A DNA stretch of 64,000 nucleotides from Anaerococcus senegalensis JC48 (GTDB lineage Bacteria > Bacillota > Clostridia > Tissierellales > Peptoniphilaceae): positions 1-64,000 of the forward strand of contig NZ_HE578908.1 of assembly GCF_000321005.1 (NCBI RefSeq), written 5' to 3'. Shown here piece by piece: positions 37,501 to 44,980 of the stretch; positions within the stretch are counted from its first letter, which is position 1; each line of letters starts with the position of its first letter. The notes under the pieces were generated by a model that was not told the DNA's origin, searched no databases, and was given only the letters and a program-made list of their open reading frames with translations. Both the position numbers and the translations under genes were made by a program.

Positions 37501-38784
37501 ATGCATAGCCTTCATATCTTGGCCACCAATATCCAAAATAAAATCTACATTAGGATCAAAAAAATTAGCTGCTGAATAATGAGCAATAGTTTCCACTTCT
37601 CCATTATCAATATGAAGAGCCTTTCTAATAAATTCTTCCCCATAACCACAAATTCCTGATGAAACAATTTTAGCTTTTGGTGAAATTTTTTTGTAAGCAT
37701 CTTTTAGCATAGAAATTACAACTTCAAGTGGTTTTCCAAGATTCATCCTATAATCTTGGTGTAATATTTCATTATCTTCACTAATAAGGACAATTTTTGA
37801 AGTAGTAGAGCCTGCATCTATTCCTAGGTAAATTTCTCCTTCATAATCTTCAATATTTCTATATTTTACAAGATTAGTCTCATGTCTTTTCTTAAATTCT
37901 TGATACTCTTTTTCATCTTCAAAAAGCCTATCCATTTTTTTAGTCATTTCCATATCAACTTTTTTATCTTCCTCTAAAGATTTAATAAGTGATTTATAAG
38001 AAATAGGATTTTCATTTTTTGATAAAATCGCAGCACCTTTTGCAACATAAATTTGCGCATCATCTGGAATATAAAAATTATTTTCTTCTTCTCCTAAAGT
38101 TTCTATAAATCTATCTCTAAGAGCTTTTAGAAAATGAAGAGGTCCACCCAAAAAAGTTACATTTCCTTTAATAGGCCTACCACAAGCAAGATTTGAAATT
38201 GTTTGATTTACAACTGATTGGAAAACAGAAATAGCTATATCTTCTCTGCTTGCTCCTTGATTCATTAAAGCTTGAATATCAGTTTTTGCAAAAACTCCAC
38301 AACGACTTGCTATAGGATAAATTTTTTTATAATTTTTACTCAAATCATTTAGACCTGAAGCATCAGTATCAAGTAATGCTGCCATTTGATCTATAAAAGC
38401 GCCAGTACCACCAGCACAAATAGAATTCATTCTTTGCTCAACTGAACCTTTCAGATAAGTTATCTTTGAATCCTCACCACCAAGTTCAATTACAACATCA
38501 GTTTGGGGAATAAATTCTTTTATAGCCTTTGTTTCGGCAATAACTTCTTGAACAAAATTAATTCCCAAATATTTTTCAACAAACATCCCACCGGATCCTG
38601 TAACATTAACTGTCAAAAAATCATCTTTAAACCTATCATAAGCTTCATTTAAAACATCTGTAACTGTTTGTTTTACATCTGATTTATGTCTTCTGTAGAC
38701 AGAATAAAGAGTGTTAAAATTATCATCAGTAATAACGATCTTTACTGTCGTAGAGCCGACATCAAGTCCCATATGTAAATTCAT
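34525..38784 (-). CDS. 2-hydroxyacyl-CoA dehydratase activator-type giant protein (BcrAD/BadFG ATPase)
   Basis: 1419 residues. Two ASKHA-fold ATPase domains each start with D-V-G-S-T-T or D-A-G-S-T-T (about 8-13 and 322-327). The second is followed by the iron-sulfur motif region G-S-C-S-S-G-C-G-S-F near 440. After them come a cysteine-bearing region (C-G-K-C-T-N-N-C) and a large DUF2229/HgdB-like C-terminal half (about 670-1415). The family is the clostridial 'acyl-CoA dehydratase activase-related' group. It may drive ATP-dependent electron transfer to a low-potential acceptor. No hgdAB-type dehydratase lies in this window. It has its own promoter region upstream and a terminator after it. 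Confidence 0.85.
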   Translation of the reverse strand: MNLHMGLDVGSTTVKIVITDDNFNTLYSVYRRHKSDVKQTVTDVLNEAYDRFKDDFLTVNVTGSGGMFVEKYLGINFVQEVIAETKAIKEFIPQTDVVIELGGEDSKITYLKGSVEQRMNSICAGGTGAFIDQMAALLDTDASGLNDLSKNYKKIYPIASRCGVFAKTDIQALMNQGASREDIAISVFQSVVNQTISNLACGRPIKGNVTFLGGPLHFLKALRDRFIETLGEEENNFYIPDDAQIYVAKGAAILSKNENPISYKSLIKSLEEDKKVDMEMTKKMDRLFEDEKEYQEFKKRHETNLVKYRNIEDYEGEIYLGIDAGSTTSKIVLISEDNEILHQDYRMNLGKPLEVVISMLKDAYKKISPKAKIVSSGICGYGEEFIRKALHIDNGEVETIAHYSAANFFDPNVDFILDIGGQDMKAMHIRDGIIDSIQLNESCSSGCGSFLSTFAASVGLSVEEFQQKALFAKEPADLGSRCTVFMNSKVKQAQKEGSDVSDIAAGLCYSVIKNAIQKVIKVRDPKSLGENIVVQGGTFYGDAILRSFEKLSSRNVTRPEISGLMGAMGMALISKEKSTGHSKILSEAEIDNFTYTQKSARCGKCTNNCSLQINIFPDGSRFITGNRCERGAGVKQEETLADLNMYKFKNKLLFDRPTLGDKNILGKVGLPRVLNMYEDYPFWHEFFTSLGFDVVLSDKSSREIYEKGIATISSETACYPAKITHGHIENLLEKNIDILFYPAIFYEYKQFDRAQNHMNCPVVSGYPDVIKNNVDGLKNVKYMAPYLSFESEKIIGDRLVEIFEGYEHNGFVLKKNQIINAVKNAWTKQADYHEDIRKKGREILEYVHVNNEKAIVLAGRPYHIDPEINHGIPELIESMRIPVLSEDALAYSTEDLENKTRVLDQWSYHARLYRAAEFVGKDPCLQLVQLNSFGCGLDAVTTDQVQDILEANGKIYTLLKIDEVSNLGAVKIRIRSLIQALSQQNKEDIHLRKREDKISYKNHEFTKEMKDEGYTILAPQMAREHFQILEKLFNGNGYNVEFLNKVDEKVIDNGLKYVNNDSCYPSITVVGQFMEAVNSGRYDPDKLALLMTQTGGACRASNYVGYIRKALKDAGYPQIPVIALSAQGIESHSGFDLKKVSNIPLLINSIRSLLLGDLINRVSNATRPYEKEKGSVNKLKEKWIEICRDNIIKMSSKTYRKIIKDIVEEFDNVEILDIKKPKAGIVGEILVKYLQEANNHLQDTLEEEGAEVIVPDLMDFFMYCLKNTEIKKDLYGKSPLAAFFGKTAINTIEIYRKPIRKALKNSKRFSEPVYINDVVDFAKEVTSIGNQAGEGWLLAGEMVELIHQDAPNIVCIQPFGCLPNHITGKGVMKKIREIYPQANIVAIDYDPGASEVNQINRVKLMMSQARENLKENVHA

Positions 38785-39072
38785 ACACTTTCCCTTCCTA
38801 TATATTAAAAATTTATTTTATATTTAAAATCAACATAGAATTTATATAAAATCCTATCATATATATTTTATTCCAATAAAAAGTAAATACAAGCAAAAAA
38901 GTCGGTTTTATCTAATAAATTAAATAAAGATTTTTTTGTAAAATATTTTAAAATTTATATATTAAATTATAAAAATATCTTAACTCGTATCAATATATAA
39001 TAGATTAAATTTATAAAATTATCAAGGATTATTTAGAAATTATATACTATAAAAAATGATAAAAATAAAGAC
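38785..39072. other. AT-rich intergenic region
   Basis: Between the activase gene and the terminator of the next unit. It must hold the activase promoter, but the sequence is so AT-rich that no unique -35/-10 pair stands out. I see no gene, repeat or RNA structure in it. Confidence 0.5.
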
Positions 39073-39097
39073 AAAAAAAGCCTTCACAAAGAAGGCT
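39073..39097 (-). terminator. Terminator of the isochorismatase unit
   Basis: Stem AGCCTTC/GAAGGCT with a 5-base loop, followed on the minus strand by TTTTTTT. It starts 4 bases beyond the stop codon of the isochorismatase-fold gene. Confidence 0.88.
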
Positions 39098-39101
39098 CAA
39101 T

Positions 39102-39707
39102 TTATTTTCTCAAATCTTTTACCATTTTAGAAATTTCTTTAAAATTTTCATCCTTAGCATTACTTGCCAAATCAAACATAATCATTTCAGTATTTACAAG
39201 GCTTGCACCCATATCTGAAATAGATTTTAATCCTAAATCTTTTTGTTCTTTATTAAAGCTTGAAACAGCATCTTCAACTACAAAAACTTTATATCCTTCA
39301 AATAACAATCTTCTAACAGTTTGAAACACACAAATATGACTTTCTGCTCCTGTAATTACTACATTTGTAATATTATTTTCTTTTAAATATGAAAAAACTT
39401 CATCAGTTATTGCATCGAAACTTGTTTTTGAAAAAATGTGATCTTGATCTAGAAATTCTTTAATATCATCCACACTTTGACCAAGTCCTTTTGGATATTG
39501 TTCAGTCGCTATTTTTTTTATTCCATACATATCAAATACCTTTAAAAGTGCTGATGATTTTCTTACTATTTTTTCAGATTCATAAATTGCAGGCATCAAT
39601 TTTTCTTGAAGATCAATTACTAATAATAATGTATTTTCCTTGCTATCATAAGTTTTTGTATCAAAATTATAGCCTTCAATATAAAAATTTCCTATTTCTC
39701 TTTCCAT
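39102..39707 (-). CDS. Isochorismatase-fold cysteine hydrolase
   Basis: 201 residues with the complete catalytic triad of the family: D32 (L-L-V-I-D-L-Q), K94 (F-S-K-T-S-F-D-A) and C126 (E-S-H-I-C-V-F-Q-T). Members hydrolyse amides such as nicotinamide or ureidoacrylate, or isochorismate. The substrate is not readable from the motifs. The first 18 residues look like an N-terminal extension. It overlaps the radical SAM gene by 16 bases and is probably translated with it. Confidence 0.85.
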   Translation of the reverse strand: MEREIGNFYIEGYNFDTKTYDSKENTLLLVIDLQEKLMPAIYESEKIVRKSSALLKVFDMYGIKKIATEQYPKGLGQSVDDIKEFLDQDHIFSKTSFDAITDEVFSYLKENNITNVVITGAESHICVFQTVRRLLFEGYKVFVVEDAVSSFNKEQKDLGLKSISDMGASLVNTEMIMFDLASNAKDENFKEISKMVKDLRK

Positions 39708-40615
39708 AAATCCCCCTGATTTTTGTTTTCATCTTTTAATTTTTTATCTATAGTCGACAAAACTCTTGCTTTGTTTTTTGACCAAGTAGGCCAAATAATC
39801 CTATCACGACGTCCATCGCCTGTTAGTCTTTGAACTACTATATTTGGATTTAAATTCTCCAAAATAAGTATAACATATGAAACGTATTCATCCAAAGTCA
39901 TAGTAAATTGATTTTGATTTTTCAAATAATAATCATAAATTCTTGAGCCTTTTTCTATATAAAGATTATGAATTTTAATACCCCAAAATTTTCTTTCATT
40001 TATATAATAAATGTCATTTAAAAAATCATCAATATTTTCATTGGGAAGACCTATTATAATATGGGCCAAAGTTTTTATATTTTTTTCTTTTAATTTCAAA
40101 AGACCTTGGTCGAATTCTTTATGAGTATAGCCCCTATTTATAAATTCTATAGATTTTTTATTTACAGATTGAAGTCCAAGCTCAACAATTAGAAAAGTTT
40201 TTTTATTCAAATCATCAAGTAATTCAATAACTTCATCTGAAAGACAATCTGCACGAGTTGCAATAGATATTCCCATAATGTGAGGATTTTCAATAGCCCC
40301 ATAAAATAATTTTTTAATTCTTTCGATATTGCCATAGGTTGAAGTGAAATTTTGAAAATACGCAATGTATCCTTCTCTTCTTTCTGGTTTTCTTAATCTT
40401 TTAACTTGATAATCAATTTGCTTATTCAAATCATCATTTCTTGTAAAATCTCCTGCCCCATTTTCAGAGCAATAAATACATCCCTTATTTGAAATCTTTC
40501 CATCTCTGTTTGGGCAGGTAAAACCACCATCAAGGGGTATTTTTATTATTTTTTTATTAAATTTTCTTTTAAAATAGGAATCTAAATCCTTATATCTTTT
40601 TTTATTTATTTCCAT
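39692..40615 (-). CDS. Radical SAM protein, TIGR01212/YtqA family
   Basis: 307 residues. The Fe4S4-binding cysteines are arranged as in TIGR01212: F-T-C-P-N-R-D-G at about 28, then G-C-I-Y-C-S, so the spacing is C-x10-C-x2-C. A partial TIM barrel follows, with the S-A-M contacts around G-I-S-I-A-T-R-A-D and I-I-G-L-P-N-E. The family is widespread in Firmicutes, with unknown substrate; a tRNA or protein modification role is often guessed. It overlaps the isochorismatase-fold gene by 16 bases. Confidence 0.87.
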   Translation of the reverse strand: MEINKKRYKDLDSYFKRKFNKKIIKIPLDGGFTCPNRDGKISNKGCIYCSENGAGDFTRNDDLNKQIDYQVKRLRKPERREGYIAYFQNFTSTYGNIERIKKLFYGAIENPHIMGISIATRADCLSDEVIELLDDLNKKTFLIVELGLQSVNKKSIEFINRGYTHKEFDQGLLKLKEKNIKTLAHIIIGLPNENIDDFLNDIYYINERKFWGIKIHNLYIEKGSRIYDYYLKNQNQFTMTLDEYVSYVILILENLNPNIVVQRLTGDGRRDRIIWPTWSKNKARVLSTIDKKLKDENKNQGDLWKEK

Positions 40616-40636
40616 AGTTCTATTTTACTTTTATAT

Positions 40637-40668
40637 AAAAAAAAAGACACTCTAGAGTGAGTGTCTTT
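40637..40668 (-). terminator. Terminator after the rpsF-ssb-rpsR operon
   Basis: AAAGACACTC and its complement form a 10-bp stem with a 6-base loop, and a long T-run on the minus-strand exit. Confidence 0.85.
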
Positions 40669-40704
40669 TGCTTGCTTATTGAAAGTTTTTATTTTTATTT
40701 ATCT

Positions 40705-40929
40705 TTAATTATCTTCGTATGGCAATAAAGCTACTTGTCTAGCTCTTTTGATTGCTCTTGTAATTTCTCTTTGATGTTTCGCATTTAGTCCTGTAACTCT
40801 TCTTGGAAGGATCTTTCCTCTATCAGAAATAAATCTTTTTAGAGTATCAACATCCTTGTAATCTATTACTTTTGAAGGGTCTTTGACAAATGGATCGACT
40901 TTTTTTCTTGGTCTGAAATTTCTACGCAT
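40705..40929 (-). CDS. rpsR: 30S ribosomal protein S18
   Basis: 74 residues with the standard central motif [13 protein letters not shown] and the arginine-rich [13 protein letters not shown]18 binds the 30S platform with S6. Third gene of rpsF-ssb-rpsR, with an SD (GGAGG) and a 15-base gap after ssb. The N-terminal [12 protein letters not shown] lacks the C-x-x-C zinc motif found in some S18 paralogues. Confidence 0.98.
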   Translation of the reverse strand: MRRNFRPRKKVDPFVKDPSKVIDYKDVDTLKRFISDRGKILPRRVTGLNAKHQREITRAIKRARQVALLPYEDN

Positions 40930-40944
40930 TTTATCCTCCTAAAA

Positions 40945-41472
40945 TTAGAAAGGAATTCTTCCGTCGTCTTCAATTTCTGTAAAGTCATCGTCAAAAAAGT
41001 CATCATTATTATTCATGTTTTGATTGTTATTTTGTTGGAAATTATTTGAATTATTGTAAGATCTATCTTGGTTCATATCTCCAAAACCATTATCTTGATT
41101 CATTGGATTGTTGTTATTTTGATATTGACCTTCTGATCTTGATTCCAAAAATTCAACTCTATCTGCTACAACATCTGTTGTATAAACCATTTTTCCATCT
41201 TTATCTTGGTAAAATCCTGTTTGGATTCTACCATCTATCGCACATTGATTTCCTTTTTTTAGATATCTTGATACATTTTCAGCTTGTACTCCCCATACTG
41301 TAATTCTTGGAAAATCAGCTGTTGGACGATTCATTGATTCCATTTCTTGTCTTTTTTGTTTACTTAAACCTCTATCAACTGCTAATGAAAAACTAACAAC
41401 TGCTTGTCCAGATTGGGTATATCTTAAATCTGGATCTTTTGTAAGTCTTCCAATAAGAAAAACTTTATTCAT
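40945..41472 (-). CDS. ssb: Single-stranded DNA-binding protein
   Basis: Tetrameric ssDNA-binding protein for replication and repair. 175 residues: an OB-fold (about 1-105, M-N-K-V-F-L-I-G-R-L-T-K-D-P) and a disordered asparagine/glutamine-rich linker. The acidic tail D-D-D-F-T-E-I-E-D-D-G-R-I-P-F is the conserved protein-interaction tip. Its stop and the next start are 15 bases apart, and it begins one base after rpsF ends, so it is coupled to rpsF. Confidence 0.97.
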   Translation of the reverse strand: MNKVFLIGRLTKDPDLRYTQSGQAVVSFSLAVDRGLSKQKRQEMESMNRPTADFPRITVWGVQAENVSRYLKKGNQCAIDGRIQTGFYQDKDGKMVYTTDVVADRVEFLESRSEGQYQNNNNPMNQDNGFGDMNQDRSYNNSNNFQQNNNQNMNNNDDFFDDDFTEIEDDGRIPF

Positions 41473-41757
41473 TTAGTCCTCTTTTCTGATTACCATGAAT
41501 CTTAGAATTAAATCAGATATTCTTAATCTTCTTTCAAATTCTTTGATGTGGTCACCACTAGCTTTAAAATCAACGATATAATAATATCCTTCTTTGATAT
41601 AATTGATTTCGTATGCAAGTTTTCTTTTTCCCCAGTCATCTACAGATTCTACTTCTCCTTTATCTTCTATGATACCTTTGAAGATTTCTAAAGATTTATT
41701 TCTTTCTTCATCTGAAACTTCTGGTTTGTAAATCAATACTGCTTCGTAGTTATTCAT
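41473..41757 (-). CDS. rpsF: 30S ribosomal protein S6
   Basis: S6 sits on the 30S platform with S18. About 94 residues: N-N-Y-E-A-V-L-I-Y, and a ferredoxin-like fold with the R-R-L-R-I-S-D-L-I-L-R-F-M segment. The ATG at 41757 has GGGAGG eight bases ahead. The GTG at 41766 overlaps the SD and is not used in my view. First gene of rpsF-ssb-rpsR. Confidence 0.96.
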   Translation of the reverse strand: MNNYEAVLIYKPEVSDEERNKSLEIFKGIIEDKGEVESVDDWGKRKLAYEINYIKEGYYYIVDFKASGDHIKEFERRLRISDLILRFMVIRKED

Positions 41758-41774
41758 CTTATTCACCTCCCTTT

Positions 41775-41803
41775 GGTCTTTGACCCCGATCTAAAAGTCG
41801 GAG
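41775..41803 (-). promoter_or_regulatory. Possible S6/S18 leader hairpin before rpsF
   Basis: The rpsF leader contains two mutually exclusive hairpins on the minus strand: CTCCGA pairing with TCGGGG across an 8-base loop, and GGTC-AAA-GACC beside the SD. The S6:S18 complex is known to bind a rpsF leader hairpin with a CCG motif, and CCG is present here. The match is short, so this is a candidate only. Confidence 0.35.
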
Positions 41804-41856
41804 TAGAGAATTCTTATCTATGTTACTATAATCTATTTAAAAAGTCAATAAATTTC

Positions 41857-42789
41857 TTAAATAAATTCACTTGAATTTTCTATTTTTGAAAAATAAATTG
41901 CATTTGCAATCGCACGAGCCATAACTTTTGCCCCTAAACTTCCTACTAGATTTAAATCTACCTTTACTTTATTGGTTGCAAGAGAAAAAATTGTATCTCC
42001 ATCCATCATAGTATGAACTGGTCTTATTGCTCTGGCATAACCGTTGTGAGTCATTGAAGCAATTTTTCTAAGCTCAGTTTTATTAAATTTACCATTTGTT
42101 GCAACAATTCCAATTGTAGTGTTTAAAGAATTTTTTTCAGAAATTTTTTCTAAAACTTCAAGAGTTGGAATGAATTTATTATTTTTTAAAATTCCTGCAA
42201 TTTGTTTATTTTCTTCATCATCAAAAATATCCCCCATAGCATTTACAGCAACTATTGCAGAAACTTTTAAATCTCCTACACAAATTGTGGCTGAACCAAG
42301 TCCTGATTTCATAGAAAATTCTTTCCCCAAGGCCTTTCCAACTGTAGCTCCACATCCTGCCCCAATTATTCCTTGACGATTTTCATCAAAACTTGCATTT
42401 TTATAAGCTTCCTTTCCCATTTTTTTATCTGGTCTAATTTTATAAGATTTATAATCCAAATCGTATAAAATTGCTTGGGGAACTATGGGAACAATTCCGC
42501 TTGGAACCTTAAAACCAATTCCATCTTTTTCCAATTCCTCAACAACTCCAATTGAACCTGCAAGGCCATAGGAGGAACCTCCAGATAAAACAAGAGCTGA
42601 AACTTCACTTACAGTATTTACAGGATTTAATAAATCAGTTTCACGAGTTCCCGGTCCTCCCCCTCTTACATCAACACTTGCAGTATTTCCTTTGGGAGGA
42701 ATTAATACCGTAAGACCAGTTCCCCCATCAAAATTTTGAGCATGACCAACTTTTATTCCTTCGATGTCGGTAATGTATCCCTTATACAT
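41857..42789 (-). CDS. P1 (S58/DmpA-like) family peptidase
   Basis: N-terminal-nucleophile aminopeptidase fold, 310 residues. Members such as DmpA and BapA cleave N-terminal residues or beta-peptides after self-processing. Typical segments are V-R-G-G-G-P-G-T-R-E-T-D, L-S-G-G-S-S-Y-G-L-A, G-A-G-C-G-A-T-V-G-K, and R-A-I-R-P-V-H-T-M-M-D-G-D-T. The likely self-cleavage/nucleophile region is near G-S-A-T-I-C-V-G. There is no signal peptide, so it acts in the cytoplasm. Single gene; 376 bases of structured non-coding sequence lie upstream. Confidence 0.85.
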   Translation of the reverse strand: MYKGYITDIEGIKVGHAQNFDGGTGLTVLIPPKGNTASVDVRGGGPGTRETDLLNPVNTVSEVSALVLSGGSSYGLAGSIGVVEELEKDGIGFKVPSGIVPIVPQAILYDLDYKSYKIRPDKKMGKEAYKNASFDENRQGIIGAGCGATVGKALGKEFSMKSGLGSATICVGDLKVSAIVAVNAMGDIFDDEENKQIAGILKNNKFIPTLEVLEKISEKNSLNTTIGIVATNGKFNKTELRKIASMTHNGYARAIRPVHTMMDGDTIFSLATNKVKVDLNLVGSLGAKVMARAIANAIYFSKIENSSEFI

Positions 42790-42840
42790 TCTTTCTCCTT
42801 GTTAAAAATTATATTTAATAAATTAAGCTTTATTTTCTTC

Positions 42841-43110
42841 AGCTAATAGCCATCAAGAGATCTCTCCACAAGGTCGAGATGGGTTTTTAGCTTAGTTACT
42901 TTAAAAAAAATAAATTCTTAATCTCCTAAAATACTATTTATTTTTATTATCAACTTAAACTTTAGCCTAAAAATAAATACAACAATAACCCATCTCGAGC
43001 AGATAAATGTGCCTTAATTTGGCACATTTATCCCTAAAACTAGTGTGAAAACACGGAAAAGTTTGTAACTCAAATAAGTTTTAGTAGTCGAGAGAGCTCT
43101 TTGATTAACT
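42841..43110. repeat. Multi-hairpin non-coding element, possible structured RNA
   Basis: No gene is visible here. Four nested or adjacent inverted repeats occur. An outer pair of about 15 bp (42852-42866 with 43090-43105) has one mismatch and one bulge. A perfect 12-bp pair is TCGAGATGGGTT (42874-42885) with AACCCATCTCGA (42987-42998). A perfect 12-bp hairpin is at 43002-43032 (loop of 7), and CTAAAAC/GTTTTAG is at 43034-43084. The last encloses a GTGT-GAAA-ACAC tetraloop hairpin. Order and spacing fit a folded RNA of about 255 bases on either strand, or a decayed palindromic mobile element. I could not match it to any riboswitch or known ncRNA. Confidence 0.5.
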
Positions 43111-43165
43111 TAGGACTTTCATTCTAAATATTTTTTAATTATTAAGACTTTTAAAAAAATCAATC

Positions 43166-43840
43166 CTACTTCCTATACTTATCCATCATTTCTTCAAAAA
43201 CTTCTGCAGATGAAGGTGCTGTGTAGGAGATGGCATTTGCTCCTGCCTTTATTGTTTTTAAAATTGATTCTGGTTTTTTGCCACCTGTTGCTATTATTGG
43301 GAATTCATCTCCAATTAATTTTCTAATTTCACTTACAAGCTCTGGAGTTTTTGGACCACCAGATACATTTAAAATTTCTGCCCCTGCTTCTATTTTTCCA
43401 ACTACATCATCTTTAAAACCTGTTACAGTTGCAATTACAGGAATATCTACAAATTCTGAAATTGCTTTAATGTCCTTGTTTGGGATTGGAGAATTTACAA
43501 CAACACCATAGGCTCCTTCTAGTTCTGCATCAAAAGCAATATATTTTGACCTTGCTCCTTGAGTTGTTCCTCCTCCAACACCAATAAAACATGGAACTGA
43601 TGCCGTAGAAATTATTGATTGGGCAATTGTATTTTGTGGTGTGTAAGGATAAACTGCCATTATAGAATCTGCATTTGTATTTCTAATTATGGCAAGGTCT
43701 GTTGTAAATAAAAGAGATTTTATTCTTTTTTCATAAATTTTTATCCCACTTGCCCTGTAAATTTCCTCTGGCACCGTTATAAATGATTTCCTTAGTTTTG
43801 AGTGTACTTGGGGTACAAATTTTTTCATTTTTTCTTCCAT
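43166..43840 (-). CDS. TIM-barrel protein of unknown function
   Basis: 224 residues. Repeated beta/alpha motifs and C-terminal phosphate-binding-type loops, E-I-L-N-V-S-G-G-P and I-I-A-T-G-G-K-K, suggest a ribulose-phosphate-binding or KDPG-aldolase-like barrel. An S-F-I-T-V-P-E-E-I and V-G-G-G-T-T-Q-G-A are other conserved-looking segments. I cannot assign a reaction. A good SD (AAAGGAG) precedes the start. It ends 60 bases before the structured element and starts 20 bases after the degenerate GH13 gene on the same strand, so the two may be co-transcribed. Confidence 0.65.
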   Translation of the reverse strand: MEEKMKKFVPQVHSKLRKSFITVPEEIYRASGIKIYEKRIKSLLFTTDLAIIRNTNADSIMAVYPYTPQNTIAQSIISTASVPCFIGVGGGTTQGARSKYIAFDAELEGAYGVVVNSPIPNKDIKAISEFVDIPVIATVTGFKDDVVGKIEAGAEILNVSGGPKTPELVSEIRKLIGDEFPIIATGGKKPESILKTIKAGANAISYTAPSSAEVFEEMMDKYRK

Positions 43841-43860
43841 GATTATCTCCTTTTTTTAAT

Positions 43861-44883
43861 TTATATTCCAACTATTGGACAGGTAAAGGCAAAAGATTCG
43901 TAAGATCTTAAGTTAATATTTTCAAAAATTTCTCTTTTAGAAATATTTCCAACTACAAATTTTGCATTTCTGACATCCAAAAAACTTGGTAATTTTAATA
44001 AAATATTTTTTTGGGACAAATTATTAATAATAATAAAAGCTTTATTATTTTTATAATATAGGTAAGCTAAAACATCTTTATCTTTGAAATTTAATGGAAA
44101 ATATCCACCTTTTAATATATCAATATAATTATACCTTAATAAAATTAATTTCTTGTAAAAATCAAATATTTCTTTTCTATCATTTAGAATAATTCCTCCA
44201 ATATTAAAAAGGGTCTCCTCACCTTCTTTTATAAAAATATTTTCTTTTCTTAATATAGATATGATAGCAAAAAGTTTTGCACAATATGTGTGAAAATGTT
44301 TAAAATCTAGAAACTTTTCCGAAATAAATCCTAGATCTTGATTTAAGGCAAAAACTTTATCATATTTATTTTTATCTAAAATGTAAGATTTTAAATTAAT
44401 GTTTTTAAGATTCTTAGATAAATTAACACTAGGAAAATAAATATTGTCTTCTTTGTGAGTATTAACTATAATCTTTAGATCATATTTTTTTAAATATTCA
44501 AAAATGCTTTTAAAATTTTCACTATTATCAAGGAAAAAACCATCTATGAATCTTTCTTTCCAAAAATTCATTATATTTGTGATTTGATTTTTATTTAAAA
44601 CTTTTTCTAAATCTATTCTCAATATTATTTTTAATCCAAGTTCGTGAGCTTTTAAAATTTGATTTTCAAAATCGCGTCTTTGTCCTAATAATTTATTTAT
44701 TTGAAAATAATTTATAAAATCTTTCTCATAATACTCAAAAATATCTTCAATTATTATATAATCAACACCCAAAATTTTTCCTATCATAAATCTTGAATCA
44801 AGATCATAGATATCCAAAAAACCTAGATTCGACTTATCTTTATTAAATTTTTTTGGATAAGTTAAATAATAAATATCACCCAT
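43861..44883 (-). CDS. Degenerate GH13 (alpha-amylase family) protein
   Basis: 340 residues, much shorter than the roughly 550 of oligo-1,6-glucosidases. GH13 likeness is seen in G-F-F-L-D119-N (for G-F-R-x-D), A-L-N-Q-D183 (for N-H-D-Q-P-R), A-K-L-F-A-I-I-S-I-L-R (for the strand-8 region) and K-E-G-E-E-T. The C-terminal L-R-Y-N-Y-I-D-I-L-K-G is also typical. The D-x-x-x-N-H region and the acid/base glutamate are absent, and domain B is missing. It is therefore probably non-catalytic or reshaped, for example a carbohydrate-binding or regulatory relative. The frame is fully open with no stop. Confidence 0.65.
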   Translation of the reverse strand: MGDIYYLTYPKKFNKDKSNLGFLDIYDLDSRFMIGKILGVDYIIIEDIFEYYEKDFINYFQINKLLGQRRDFENQILKAHELGLKIILRIDLEKVLNKNQITNIMNFWKERFIDGFFLDNSENFKSIFEYLKKYDLKIIVNTHKEDNIYFPSVNLSKNLKNINLKSYILDKNKYDKVFALNQDLGFISEKFLDFKHFHTYCAKLFAIISILRKENIFIKEGEETLFNIGGIILNDRKEIFDFYKKLILLRYNYIDILKGGYFPLNFKDKDVLAYLYYKNNKAFIIINNLSQKNILLKLPSFLDVRNAKFVVGNISKREIFENINLRSYESFAFTCPIVGI

Positions 44884-44980
44884 AATTCTCCTTTATATTT
44901 ACATTATATTTTTAATATCTAAATATTCAAAACATAAATTTCTAGTATAATAAATAAATATAATTAGAGAAAGGAATAAT

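Noticed and set aside
42841-42890. ATCAAGAGA resembles the start of a SAM riboswitch
   Set aside because: The rest of the SAM-I core is missing and the flanking genes are unrelated to methionine, so it is a chance match.
43090-43140. GAAAGTCC on the minus strand resembles part of RNase P RNA
   Set aside because: Only a short match. The conserved helices and flanking motifs of class B RNase P RNA are absent.
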